Assembly: GCA_017467985.1 (NCBI GenBank)
Contig: JAFUJY010000161.1
Location: forward strand, 1 to 6,605
Source: Bacillota bacterium
GTDB lineage: Bacteria > Bacillota > Clostridia > Lachnospirales > Bianqueaceae
Direction: 5' to 3'
Length of the DNA stretch: 6,605 nt
Below are positions 1 through 6,605 of this stretch, piece by piece. The notes beneath the pieces are model-generated. The model was not told the origin of the DNA, searched no databases, and saw nothing but the letters and a program-made list of their open reading frames with translations. The first letter of the stretch is position 1. Each line of letters begins with the position of its first letter. The position numbers and the translations under genes were made by a program.

Positions 1-798
1 CCAATCTTTCAGAATCTGAGCATTGGTAGGACTGACTGCATGGAGCAGATAAATAGCCCCAGGATGCAGCGCCTCCGTCAGCTTTTGCAGTGCTGTATCT
101 GGATTGGGCTGGGCATTCACATTCCAATCATTATATGCAAAGCTCCACAGTACCGACTTGTATCCCATGGACTGGGTCAGTGCCAAAACCTGTTCGCTGA
201 AAGCCCCCTCTGGATTGAGAAATAAGGTCATCGTGTAACCAAACTCATCCAGCATATAATCATGAAGCACTTGAATGTTTTCAGCCGCCTTTTCCAGCGT
301 TACCTGGGTCATATTCGGATGATAGGCTGTGTGATTTCCTACCACATGTCCCTCGTCAATCATACGCTGTACCAGTTCCGGCTCACTTTTAACATAGTCT
401 AGTGTCACAAAGAAAACTGCTGATACTTCCTCCTGTTTTAAGGTATCAAGAATGGCTGCTGTATAACCATTCTCATATCCTTCATCAAAGGTCAGCCAAA
501 TTCCGTTGCTTTGTGTTAAAAACATAGCGTCGTATTTTGCATATTGCTCCTGCAGATTTATACAGGCCGTGGGACGATTTAACTCGTCCACTTCTCTGCC
601 CGGCCCCCAAGTCACCTGCTGATCCGGCAAAGTTCCTAACTCAGAAATTGCCAAGGCCCCGGTGTGGGGTTCCAGGTCTTCACCTGACTCCCCTTCCACC
701 AGGGTCTCTTCTTGACTATATATGGGGGTTGCTTTTTGATCGCTACATCCTAAGGTGCAGCTGATCAATAATAACACAACGATCATCCATCTTCTCAT
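1..798 (-). CDS. PdaA-like polysaccharide deacetylase, probable lipoprotein (3' end outside window)
   Basis: NodB/CE4-type deacetylase of the PdaA-like branch, expected to remove acetyl groups from an extracytoplasmic amino-sugar polymer, most likely peptidoglycan. The 266 visible codons run without a stop to the left edge. The start at 798 follows GGGAGG with 9 nt spacing. The N-terminus MRRW plus a short hydrophobic stretch ends in lipobox-like LISC (C14) or TLGC (C18), suggesting a lipid-anchored surface protein. Residues about 20-60 look like a low-complexity linker. Visible motifs are TFDEGYENGYT (103-113, catalytic Asp105), the metal-binding H-x3-H of GNHTAYHP (H156, H160), and the terminal HPGAIYLLH (245-253). 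Motif 3, recalled as FRPPxG or FRFPEG in relatives, reads FLNPEG (193-198) here, so the conserved Arg is Leu194. The gene uses many TTA/CTA/TCA codons, unlike the glg genes. The family is secure; substrate and activity are inferred. Confidence 0.9.
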   Translation of the reverse strand, partial: MRRWMIVVLLLISCTLGCSDQKATPIYSQEETLVEGESGEDLEPHTGALAISELGTLPDQQVTWGPGREVDELNRPTACINLQEQYAKYDAMFLTQSNGIWLTFDEGYENGYTAAILDTLKQEEVSAVFFVTLDYVKSEPELVQRMIDEGHVVGNHTAYHPNMTQVTLEKAAENIQVLHDYMLDEFGYTMTLFLNPEGAFSEQVLALTQSMGYKSVLWSFAYNDWNVNAQPNPDTALQKLTEALHPGAIYLLHAVSPTNAQILKDW

Positions 799-807
799 AC
801 ACTCATT

Positions 808-832
808 CCTCCCGTAAAATTCATTACAGGAA
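808..832 (-). promoter_or_regulatory. Hairpin overlapping the deacetylase ribosome binding site
   Basis: On the minus-strand RNA, UUCCUGUAA (832-824) can pair with UUACGGGAG (817-809) around a 6-nt loop, giving a 9-bp stem with two G-U wobbles. The 3' arm contains most of the GGGAGG Shine-Dalgarno (813-808) of the downstream deacetylase. No U-tract follows, so this does not look like an intrinsic terminator. A role in limiting translation of the last gene relative to glgP is inferred. I see no good promoter in the 68-nt gap. Confidence 0.4.
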
Positions 833-866
833 TAGTTTGAGCGAAAAAGAGAATTTCATGCGTTAC

Positions 867-3305
867 TTAGTCACTCAGCTTGCGCAGATGCCAAATACGA
901 TCACTGTAATCCTGAATAGAACGGTCAGCAGCAAAGATACTGGAGTTGGCTACGTTGATCATAGCGCGACGATTCCACTCCTCCTGATTGCGGTACAGCT
1001 TATCCACTTCTTCGTGAGCCCTGCAGTAATCAGCGAAGTCAGCCAATACCATGTAAGGATCCGCTGTTCCGGGACCATTACCCACAATCAGGCTGTTTAC
1101 GATGTCAGGATATGCCACAGAAGAACCACCGCTGCGGCCAATACCCTGCTGCATAGCATTCAGGATACGGCTGATCCACGGATCGTTCTGGTAGTAGGTC
1201 AACGGATTATAACCGCTGTCCTTCAACGCCTTAACTTCAGGAGTACGAAGACCGAACAGGAACATATTCTCTTCCCCTACAGCCTCATAAATCTCCACGT
1301 TTGCGCCGTCCATTGTACCAATGGTCAGAGCACCGTTCATCATAAACTTCATATTACCGGTACCGGAAGCCTCACGGCCAGCAACGGAGATCTGCTCAGA
1401 CAGATCGGCGGCAGGCATCAGCATCTCGGCGATGGTTACCTTATAGTCTTCCAGGAAGACTATCTTCATCTTCTTGGAGATAATAGGATCGGTATTTACC
1501 ATATCTGCGATGGAATGGATCAGACGGATAATCTGCTTAGCGGCATAATATCCAGGAGCTGCCTTTGCACCGAAGATAAAGGTTCTGGGAACCATATCCT
1601 TATCCGGATTATCCTTGATCTCAAAATACAGACGCAGGATGTGCATGATATTCAGCATCTGACGCTTATACTCATGCAGACGCTTGGCCTGTACATCAAA
1701 GATAGAATTGATATCCACATCAATACCGTTGTGTTCCTTAATATAAGCTGCCAGACGCTCCTTATTGGCACGCTTTACCTGCGCGAATTCAGCACGAACA
1801 GCCGGATCCTCCGCATAGGGACGGAAATTGGCCAGCTGGCTGGCATCCTTCAGGAAATCTTCGCCGATGTACTTGGTCAACAGTGCGGTCAAACCTGGGT
1901 TACCTTGACCTACCCAACGACGATAAGCAATACCGTTGGTTACATTCTGGAACTTCTCAGGAGCTACATTATAGAAATCACGGAAAACATCGTCCCGCAG
2001 AATCTGAGAATGCAGTGCAGATACACCATTAACAGAGAAAGAACCGGCGATGGACAGATTTGCCATACGAACTTCATCATAGGCAACAATAGCCATTGCA
2101 GCGATCTTATCCCAATCACCGGGATAATAGTGCCACAGATCATCACAGAAACGACGGTTGATTTCCAGTACAATCTGATGCAAACGAGGCAGAATCTGCT
2201 TAAACAGAGATTCGGGCCAACGCTCCAGAGCCTCAGACATAACTGTATGGTTGGTATAAGCTACAGTACGGCAGGTGATATTCCAGGCAGCATCCCAAGT
2301 CAGACCATTTTCGTCCAGCATAATACGCATCATTTCCGGAATAACCATAGCCGGATGGGTATCGTTGATCTGAATTACAACATGATCCGGCAAGTTGTCC
2401 AGACGGCCATAACGGGCCATATGCTTGCGGATGATCTCCTGAATGGAAGCAGATACGAAGAAATACTGCTGCTTTAATCGCAGGGACTTACCTTCCCAAT
2501 GCTTATCTTCAGGGTACAGGATCTTGGAAATAACTTCTGCCATAACCTGGCTTTCAGAAGCACGCAGATAATCCCCGGCGTTGAACGGCCCCATATTGAT
2601 GTGCTGAGCACTCTTAGCCTGCCACAAACGCAGGGTATTTACGGTACTGTTCTTATAACCCTTAATCAGCATGTCATGGGGAACAGCCAGTACACGATCA
2701 TAATCCTTATGAACAATGTGCATCTGGTTATCCTGCCATACCTCTTCTACCTTACCGCCAAAATGAATCTCGATACTTTCGCTGGGTCTTGCGATCAGCC
2801 AGCTTGCACCAGAATCAATCCAGCTGTCCGGCAGTTCGATCTGCTGACCATCCACGATCTTCTGCTTAAACAAACCATATTCATACAAAATACTATAGCC
2901 AGTGGCCGGATAATCCAAGCTAGCCAGTGCATCCATGTAACAAGCGGCCAGACGACCTAAACCACCGTTACCCAGAGCTGCATCCTGCTCCTCTTCATAA
3001 TACAGCTCATCCAGACTGGTACCCACATCATTCAGCGCACCTTCAATTTCTTTCTCCAGGCCCAGGTTAAACACGTTATTCTTCAAAGAACGGCCCATCA
3101 GGTACTCCATGGACAGGTAGCATACCTGCTTAGCACCCTGCTGCTCGATCTTATCCTGTGTCTCAACCCAACCGTCCATCATAAAGTCACGAACTACCAA
3201 TGCAGTTGCATTATAGATATGTCTGCGCTTGGCATTGGAAAAATCCTTACCATAATGACGGATCAGCTTGCCCTCGATTAAAACTTTTAATTGTTCCTTA
3301 TCCAT
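867..3305 (-). CDS. glgP: Glycogen/maltodextrin phosphorylase
   Basis: GT35 phosphorylase, cytoplasmic and pyridoxal-phosphate dependent. It releases glucose-1-phosphate from the non-reducing ends of glycogen or maltodextrin. Its 812 residues match the bacterial family size (about 800-815). Visible landmarks are LSMEYLMGRSL (64-74), GNGGLGRLAACYMDALA (112-128), INDTHP (313-318), the KRLHEYKRQ segment (541-549), and the family signature EASGTGNMKFMMNG (645-658), whose Lys653 is the PLP-binding lysine. The start is supported by AGGGAG (3317-3312) six bases upstream. It begins 46 nt after the glgA stop, so co-transcription with glgA is likely; no terminator lies between them. From its 3' end up to base 2475 (about 535 codons) there is no TTA, CTA or TCA codon, which indicates strong codon selection. 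Sequence alone does not decide between glycogen and maltodextrin preference (GlgP or MalP); glgP is chosen from context. Confidence 0.96.
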   Translation of the reverse strand: MDKEQLKVLIEGKLIRHYGKDFSNAKRRHIYNATALVVRDFMMDGWVETQDKIEQQGAKQVCYLSMEYLMGRSLKNNVFNLGLEKEIEGALNDVGTSLDELYYEEEQDAALGNGGLGRLAACYMDALASLDYPATGYSILYEYGLFKQKIVDGQQIELPDSWIDSGASWLIARPSESIEIHFGGKVEEVWQDNQMHIVHKDYDRVLAVPHDMLIKGYKNSTVNTLRLWQAKSAQHINMGPFNAGDYLRASESQVMAEVISKILYPEDKHWEGKSLRLKQQYFFVSASIQEIIRKHMARYGRLDNLPDHVVIQINDTHPAMVIPEMMRIMLDENGLTWDAAWNITCRTVAYTNHTVMSEALERWPESLFKQILPRLHQIVLEINRRFCDDLWHYYPGDWDKIAAMAIVAYDEVRMANLSIAGSFSVNGVSALHSQILRDDVFRDFYNVAPEKFQNVTNGIAYRRWVGQGNPGLTALLTKYIGEDFLKDASQLANFRPYAEDPAVRAEFAQVKRANKERLAAYIKEHNGIDVDINSIFDVQAKRLHEYKRQMLNIMHILRLYFEIKDNPDKDMVPRTFIFGAKAAPGYYAAKQIIRLIHSIADMVNTDPIISKKMKIVFLEDYKVTIAEMLMPAADLSEQISVAGREASGTGNMKFMMNGALTIGTMDGANVEIYEAVGEENMFLFGLRTPEVKALKDSGYNPLTYYQNDPWISRILNAMQQGIGRSGGSSVAYPDIVNSLIVGNGPGTADPYMVLADFADYCRAHEEVDKLYRNQEEWNRRAMINVANSSIFAADRSIQDYSDRIWHLRKLSD

Positions 3306-3351
3306 TCAAAACTCCCTAACTTTCTTTCCGGACAAATGATTATGTCAGGAT

Positions 3352-4623
3352 TTATTTCTTGCCTGTAATCTTTTCGTACAGTGCGATATAATCTCTAGCC
3401 GGGTAATTCCAGCTGAAATCCTTATTCATTGCGTTCTTCATCAGCTTCTTCCATGCGGTCTTATCCTGGAACAGAGTCTCTGCCTGACGGATTACATTCA
3501 GCATGTCGGCTGCACTAAAGTCCTTAAAGTTAAATCCGGTACCCTCACCGTCCACATAAGGCTGTACGGTATCCTTCAGACCGCCGGTCTCACGTACCAC
3601 CGGAATGGTACCATAGCGCATGGCAATCATCTGGGACAGACCACAGGGCTCGCTCTTGGAGGGCATCAGGAAAATGTCAGAACCGGCATAAATCTTCTGT
3701 GCCAGATCCAGATTAAAGGTAATATTAGCAGAAACCTTATCAGGATACTTCTCCTGAGCTTCCTTAAACATTTCTTCGTACTGATAATCACCGGTACCCA
3801 ATACAACCAGCTGTACATCGTCAGCCAGAATATCGTCCAGAACTTCCTTCACCAGATCCAGACCCTTATGATCTACCAGACGGCTGATCATGGAGATCAC
3901 CGGAACCTCAGGACGTACGGGCAGACCCAACTGCTCCTGCAGCTTTGCTTTGTTGATTTCTTTCTTCTTGGGGCCTCTTGCAGAGTAATTGGCAAACAGG
4001 TGGGTGTCAGTCTTAGGATTGAATACATCAAAGTCGATACCATTGATAATACCGCTAACCTTATCTTTCTCCTGCTGCAGCATCCACTGCATATCATGAC
4101 CATAATACTCCAGCTGAATCTCTTCAGCGTAGGTGGGACTTACGGTAGATACCCATGCAGAAGATACAATTGCAGCCTTCATCAGATTTACGCTGCCCTT
4201 ATACTGCAGCCAACCACCGTCGTACTTCTCACGGGACAGACCAAATACATACTCTGTAACATCCGGCGGGAAAATACCCTGATACTGAATGTTATGAATT
4301 GTAAACAGAACGCGAATATCCTTGCAGCAAGGAACTTCGTTACGGTAGAACTCCTCCAGGAATACCGGAATCAAAGCGGTCTGCCAGTCATTACAATGAA
4401 TGACATCAGGAGTAAAGTCGATGTGCTGGATAATCTCCAGAACAGCTTTACAGAAGAATGCATAACGCTCTGCATCGTCAAAATAACCATACAGACCACG
4501 TCTGCCAAAATAATACTTATTATCCAGGAAATAGTAGGTTACTCCACTCTGCTCCAGAGTGTAAACACCACAATACTGAGTTCTCCAGGCCAGAGGAACC
4601 CAAACAACCTTTACTAAAGTCAT
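3352..4623 (-). CDS. glgA: Glycogen synthase, main part downstream of a frame break
   Basis: GT5 starch/glycogen synthase that transfers glucose from ADP-glucose to a growing alpha-1,4-glucan in the cytoplasm. These 423 codons correspond to residues 55-477 of a normal GlgA; the first 54 are encoded in another frame just upstream (4784-4620). Conserved elements in this part (its own numbering) are HCNDWQTAL (76-84), FTIHNIQYQG (107-116), SRLVDHKGLD (247-256, with Arg248 and Lys253 as likely phosphate-contacting residues), SKSEPCGLSQ (322-331, with Glu325 matching the catalytic-site Glu of the family), and RYGTIPVVRETGGL (336-349). There is no other lesion. The ATG at 4623 overlaps the stop of the upstream piece as ATGA. 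AGGA lies only about 3 nt before it, too close for efficient independent initiation. Alone this part lacks the N-terminal ADP-glucose-binding KTGGL loop and should be inactive unless the frame is restored or the pieces associate. Confidence 0.9.
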   Translation of the reverse strand: MTLVKVVWVPLAWRTQYCGVYTLEQSGVTYYFLDNKYYFGRRGLYGYFDDAERYAFFCKAVLEIIQHIDFTPDVIHCNDWQTALIPVFLEEFYRNEVPCCKDIRVLFTIHNIQYQGIFPPDVTEYVFGLSREKYDGGWLQYKGSVNLMKAAIVSSAWVSTVSPTYAEEIQLEYYGHDMQWMLQQEKDKVSGIINGIDFDVFNPKTDTHLFANYSARGPKKKEINKAKLQEQLGLPVRPEVPVISMISRLVDHKGLDLVKEVLDDILADDVQLVVLGTGDYQYEEMFKEAQEKYPDKVSANITFNLDLAQKIYAGSDIFLMPSKSEPCGLSQMIAMRYGTIPVVRETGGLKDTVQPYVDGEGTGFNFKDFSAADMLNVIRQAETLFQDKTAWKKLMKNAMNKDFSWNYPARDYIALYEKITGKK

Positions 4624-4784
4624 CTTTCCTGCCAGTCCTTCGGAATATCCTGATATAGAGGCAGAATCACACGAGTATCAATTTCTTTTTCACATAATGC
4701 CTTAGGCAGCGCGCCCGCTACATCACCCAGACCACCGGTCTTAATAAAGGGAGCCGCCTCAGAAGCTGCGTATAAAACCTTCAT
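4620..4784 (-). CDS. glgA: Glycogen synthase N-terminal fragment (54 codons, ends at the frame break)
   Basis: This is the true 5' end of glgA. It encodes the first beta-strand and the signature KTGGLGDVAGALP, with Lys15 at the position of the ADP-glucose-binding lysine of E. coli GlgA. It stops at TGA directly after residue Arg54, and the sequence continues in the -1 frame as MTLVKVVWVPLAWR. I place the start at 4784 (MKVLYAASEA), not at the upstream in-frame ATG at 4805. The 4784 codon has a strong AGAAAGGAGA ribosome binding site, family members begin with MKVL, and the predicted transcript starts only about 3 nt before 4805. One extra A in the AAA run at 4627-4625 would read GAA AAG ATG ACT and give a continuous 477-residue GlgA. 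No classical -1 slippery heptamer is visible, so a deletion or sequencing error is more likely than programmed frameshifting. Confidence 0.85.
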   Translation of the reverse strand: MKVLYAASEAAPFIKTGGLGDVAGALPKALCEKEIDTRVILPLYQDIPKDWQER

Positions 4785-4790
4785 AAAAAA

Positions 4791-4800
4791 TCTCCTTTCT
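4791..4800 (-). promoter_or_regulatory. glgA ribosome binding site
   Basis: AGAAAGGAGA on the minus strand, six bases before the ATG at 4784. It fixes the glgA start at 4784 and makes the upstream in-frame ATG at 4805 unlikely, because translation from there would read through the Shine-Dalgarno itself (MLERRFF). Confidence 0.85.
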
Positions 4801-4813
4801 AGCATACTAAATT

Positions 4814-4842
4814 ATTATATCATAACTCAATTCATTTGTAAA
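4814..4842 (-). promoter_or_regulatory. Sigma-A-type promoter for glgA-glgP
   Basis: On the minus strand a -35 box TTTACA (4842-4837, five of six consensus bases) is followed by a 17-bp spacer and a perfect -10 box TATAAT (4819-4814). Transcription would start near A4808, giving a leader of about 24 nt that contains the glgA ribosome binding site. The promoter lies just downstream of the glgD terminator, so glgA and glgP can be expressed independently of glgCD. No transcript data are available here. Confidence 0.8.
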
Positions 4843-4879
4843 TTGGCTTTAGAGTACGAAATTATTCATTTTCATAGCC

Positions 4880-4913
4880 AAAAACAGGGAGATTTCACTA
4901 TGAAATCTCCCTG
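4880..4913 (-). terminator. Intrinsic terminator after glgD
   Basis: A perfect 13-bp inverted repeat (arms 4913-4901 and 4897-4885, loop of three bases) is followed on the minus strand by TTTTT (4884-4880). The stem begins 14 nt after the glgD TAA. On the plus strand the stem is followed by CCAAAAAA rather than T's, so it should act only in the minus direction. It separates glgCD from glgA-glgP. Confidence 0.92.
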
Positions 4914-4927
4914 CCAAAAAACTTTTA

Positions 4928-6052
4928 TTAAACTACGCTGCCCTTAGAAAGTACCTGCGGATACTTCTGATATCCCAACAGCTTTCTGTTTTCACGGATA
5001 ACAACATCCTTATCGGCGATGACATAGTTCAGCTGGCTTCCGGCCTGGATTTCACAATCCTGCATAATGATAGAGTTGGAAATGACAGCTCCCTTGCATA
5101 CATGCACGCCACGGAAGATAATACTGTTTTCAACGGTACCTTCAATGATACAGCCATCAGCGATCATAGAATTCTTAACCTGACTGCCGCCACGGTATAC
5201 AGAAGGTACTTCATCACGAATCTTGGTGAAGATCTGATTGGTACCGCCGAACAATTCCTCACGAACCTCTTCTTTCAAAAGATCCATACTGGCATCAAAG
5301 TAAGAGAATACAGAAGTGATCAGATCCATATATCCTTCACCCTCGTATCCGTAGATCTTCAGATCCTTAACATTAGCCTGCAGAACATCACGACGGAAGC
5401 TATACAGGTTGCGGCTCTGACAATCCAGGATCAGGCTCTGCAGCAGGGTCTTGCCAATAATAGCAGTTCCTACACACAGATTCTTACGATCCTTCGGAGG
5501 ATTGATGGTAACATCGGTTACACGGTTATCCTTATCCATGTTCAGGAAACAGAACTGATTATAGGATTCATCAGTGAACTTGCCGCTCTTATACATCAAA
5601 GTGATATCTGCACCCTTCTCCTTATGGAAGTCAAGCATTGCATCAAAAGTGGTATTACAAACGATATCCGCATCGGAGATGATTACATACTCACAATCAG
5701 AACGCTTGATGAAGCTCATTGCGTTAGCCAGAGCTTCCATACGACCGCGATAGTTAGCGGAATAGTTGAAGTTCTCAGATGCAGAGAACGGAGGCAGCAT
5801 ATACAGGCCATCACGCTTTCTGGACAGATCCCACTCCTTACCGGAACCCAGATGATCCATCAGAGAAGAATAGTTGTTTCTGGTGATCATACCGATCTTG
5901 GTGACACCGGAGTTTACCATGCTGGACAGCAGGAAGTCAACAATTCTATAACGACCGCCAAAGGGGATAGATGCGATGGAACGCACCTGTGTCAGTGTTC
6001 TTAAATCTTCTTCGTACTTATATGTAAAAATCAAACCCATTGTGTCTTTCAT
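4928..6052 (-). CDS. glgD: Glucose-1-phosphate adenylyltransferase-like regulatory subunit
   Basis: Non-catalytic partner of GlgC, characteristic of Firmicutes. It forms a mixed ADP-glucose pyrophosphorylase with GlgC and tunes the first committed step of glycogen synthesis. The 374 residues comprise a nucleotidyltransferase-like domain (about 1-250) and a C-terminal left-handed beta-helix with hexapeptide-type repeats (about 290-350). The nucleotide-binding GGxGxRL loop of GlgC is absent: the protein opens MGLIFTYKYEEDLRTLTQ. The metal-binding region, SGDH in GlgC, reads IISDADIV (125-131) here, so catalysis is not expected. IPFGGRYRIVDF (29-40), the GlgC/GlgD substrate-pocket signature, is kept. 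The start at 6052 (MKDTMGLIF) is preferred over an in-frame ATG at 6085, which lies inside glgC and has no good ribosome binding site. glgD starts 13 nt after the glgC stop and is very probably translationally coupled to it. A terminator follows immediately. Confidence 0.94.
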   Translation of the reverse strand: MKDTMGLIFTYKYEEDLRTLTQVRSIASIPFGGRYRIVDFLLSSMVNSGVTKIGMITRNNYSSLMDHLGSGKEWDLSRKRDGLYMLPPFSASENFNYSANYRGRMEALANAMSFIKRSDCEYVIISDADIVCNTTFDAMLDFHKEKGADITLMYKSGKFTDESYNQFCFLNMDKDNRVTDVTINPPKDRKNLCVGTAIIGKTLLQSLILDCQSRNLYSFRRDVLQANVKDLKIYGYEGEGYMDLITSVFSYFDASMDLLKEEVREELFGGTNQIFTKIRDEVPSVYRGGSQVKNSMIADGCIIEGTVENSIIFRGVHVCKGAVISNSIIMQDCEIQAGSQLNYVIADKDVVIRENRKLLGYQKYPQVLSKGSVV

Positions 6053-6059
6053 TGCAGTG

Positions 6060-6067
6060 TCCCCCTT
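6060..6067 (-). promoter_or_regulatory. glgD ribosome binding site overlapping the glgC stop
   Basis: AAGGGGGA on the minus strand, with its first bases inside the TAA of glgC. About 8 nt separate the G-run from the ATG at 6052. Ribosomes finishing glgC would end on this site, which favours coupled synthesis of the two pyrophosphorylase subunits. It supports 6052 over 6085 as the glgD start. Confidence 0.75.
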
Positions 6068-6605
6068 ATTCCCGATTCTCGCCAATCATTTCGCCAGGTG
6101 CAACCTGAGCATTTTCACCTACGCGAACAGTGTCGCCAACTACTGCAATCGCACCGCTGTCACAAGTCTCCTTAGGAGCACCAACAGTGGCGTTCTTGCC
6201 AATAACGGCTTCCTGACCTACGATAGAATACTGAACAACAGCGCCCTCAGCGATAACTGCATCCGGCAGAATTACGCTATCACGAACGATTGCGCCCTTA
6301 CCAATACGACAGCCATGGAACAGAACGGAATGCTCAACAGTACCATAAATGCTGGCGCCTTCAGTGATCAGAGAATCCTTAATTACAGCACCGTCTGCAA
6401 CATAGTGAGGCTGTGCATTGGGATTTCTTGCGTAGATCTTCCAGGAAGGATCATTCAGCTTAATGGGACTCTCCTCACCCAGCAGCTCCATATTGGCCTG
6501 CCACAGAGAATCAATAGTTCCTACATCCTTCCAATAATCATCAAATTCATATGCCATCATAACTTCGCCGTCATTCAGCATATTAGGAATAATATTTTTA
6601 CCAAA
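6066..6605 (-). CDS. glgC: Glucose-1-phosphate adenylyltransferase, C-terminal part (5' end outside window)
   Basis: Catalytic ADP-glucose pyrophosphorylase, making ADP-glucose and pyrophosphate from ATP and glucose-1-phosphate. The last 179 codons are present, and the frame stays open to the right edge, beginning FGKNIIPNMLNDG. The first ATG in view (6581) is internal, not the start. Recognisable parts are YWKDVGTIDSLWQANMELL (fragment residues 24-42), the conserved end of the catalytic domain, and then a left-handed beta-helix with repeated hexapeptides such as IGKGAIVRDSVI and AVIGKNATVGA (about 68-170), which in this family mediates oligomerisation and allostery. The fragment represents somewhat under half of a typical 380-400-residue GlgC. 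The nucleotide-binding loop and catalytic residues lie upstream and cannot be checked here. Adjacent glgD supports the assignment. Confidence 0.95.
   Translation of the reverse strand, partial: FGKNIIPNMLNDGEVMMAYEFDDYWKDVGTIDSLWQANMELLGEESPIKLNDPSWKIYARNPNAQPHYVADGAVIKDSLITEGASIYGTVEHSVLFHGCRIGKGAIVRDSVILPDAVIAEGAVVQYSIVGQEAVIGKNATVGAPKETCDSGAIAVVGDTVRVGENAQVAPGEMIGENRE

Noticed and set aside
837..2477. A 546-codon open frame on the plus strand opposite glgP
   Set aside because: It is exactly codon-aligned with glgP and exists because glgP lacks TTA/CTA/TCA codons there. It begins with TTG, has no ribosome binding site I can see, and its product shows no recognisable domain.
3327..3350. Possible hairpin between glgA and glgP (TCCGGACA and TGTCAGGA arms)
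   Set aside because: It has only seven pairs with an internal mismatch and an 8-nt loop, and no U-tract follows, so it is not a convincing terminator.
4618..4632. Programmed -1 ribosomal frameshift joining the two glgA pieces
   Set aside because: The site reads CAG GAA AGA TGA. Neither tRNA would re-pair well after a -1 slip, there is no X XXY YYZ heptamer, and I see no strong downstream stem. A lost A is simpler.
4828..4845. CAATT/AATTG inverted repeat overlapping the glgA -35 box, a possible operator
   Set aside because: The arms are only 5 bp in an AT-rich region and match no operator I recognise; expected by chance.
5102..6004. A 300-codon plus-strand open frame opposite glgD, and a similar 249-codon one opposite glgA (3868-4617)
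   Set aside because: Same explanation: they mirror codon-biased real genes in the aligned antisense frame, and the protein sequences have no recognisable domain.
6053..6085. Alternative upstream glgD start at 6085, overlapping glgC
   Set aside because: The extra 11 residues (MARIGNKGDTA) come from the glgC tail and the ribosome binding site read in frame. The AAGGGGGA site points to 6052.

Overview
The window lies in a bacterial glycogen-metabolism locus, and every gene I can support is on the minus strand. In transcription order (right to left) they are: the 3' part of glgC (ADP-glucose pyrophosphorylase catalytic subunit, cut by the right edge), glgD (its non-catalytic partner), glgA (glycogen synthase, interrupted by a frameshift), glgP (glycogen/maltodextrin phosphorylase), and a PdaA-like polysaccharide deacetylase cut by the left edge. 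The tandem glgC-glgD pair, strong AGGAGG-type ribosome binding sites, the AT-rich sigma-A-type promoter and the PdaA-type deacetylase point to a Firmicute of class Clostridia (Oscillospirales or Lachnospirales relatives are plausible). Genus cannot be told from this sequence.

Layout. 6605-6066 is glgC, ending in TAA. Its stop codon merges with the Shine-Dalgarno of glgD, which starts 13 nt later (6052-4928). Fourteen bases after glgD is a perfect 13-bp hairpin followed by a U-tract, a clear intrinsic terminator. Forty bases beyond its stem is a near-consensus promoter (TTTACA, 17 bp, TATAAT) that drives glgA (from 4784). The reading frame of glgA breaks after 54 codons at an ATGA stop/start overlap (4623-4620). 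The remaining 423 codons are intact, and the two pieces total 477 residues, the usual GlgA length. glgP follows after 46 nt (3305-867), then 68 nt containing a hairpin that overlaps a Shine-Dalgarno, then the deacetylase (798 to beyond base 1).

How they work together. GlgC/GlgD make ADP-glucose from glucose-1-phosphate and ATP. GlgA adds the glucose to alpha-1,4 chains. GlgP releases glucose-1-phosphate by phosphorolysis. The terminator-promoter pair suggests that the precursor module (glgCD) and the polymer module (glgA-glgP, perhaps plus the deacetylase) can be transcribed separately. No branching or debranching enzyme is in view; one could lie outside the window.

The rest looks like ordinary core metabolism. 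There is no sign of a mobile element, CRISPR array, RNA gene or new defence-like system. The points that merit a second look are the glgA frame break, a substituted catalytic-motif arginine in the deacetylase, the Shine-Dalgarno-masking hairpin before the deacetylase, and the strong codon bias of the glg genes compared with the deacetylase.
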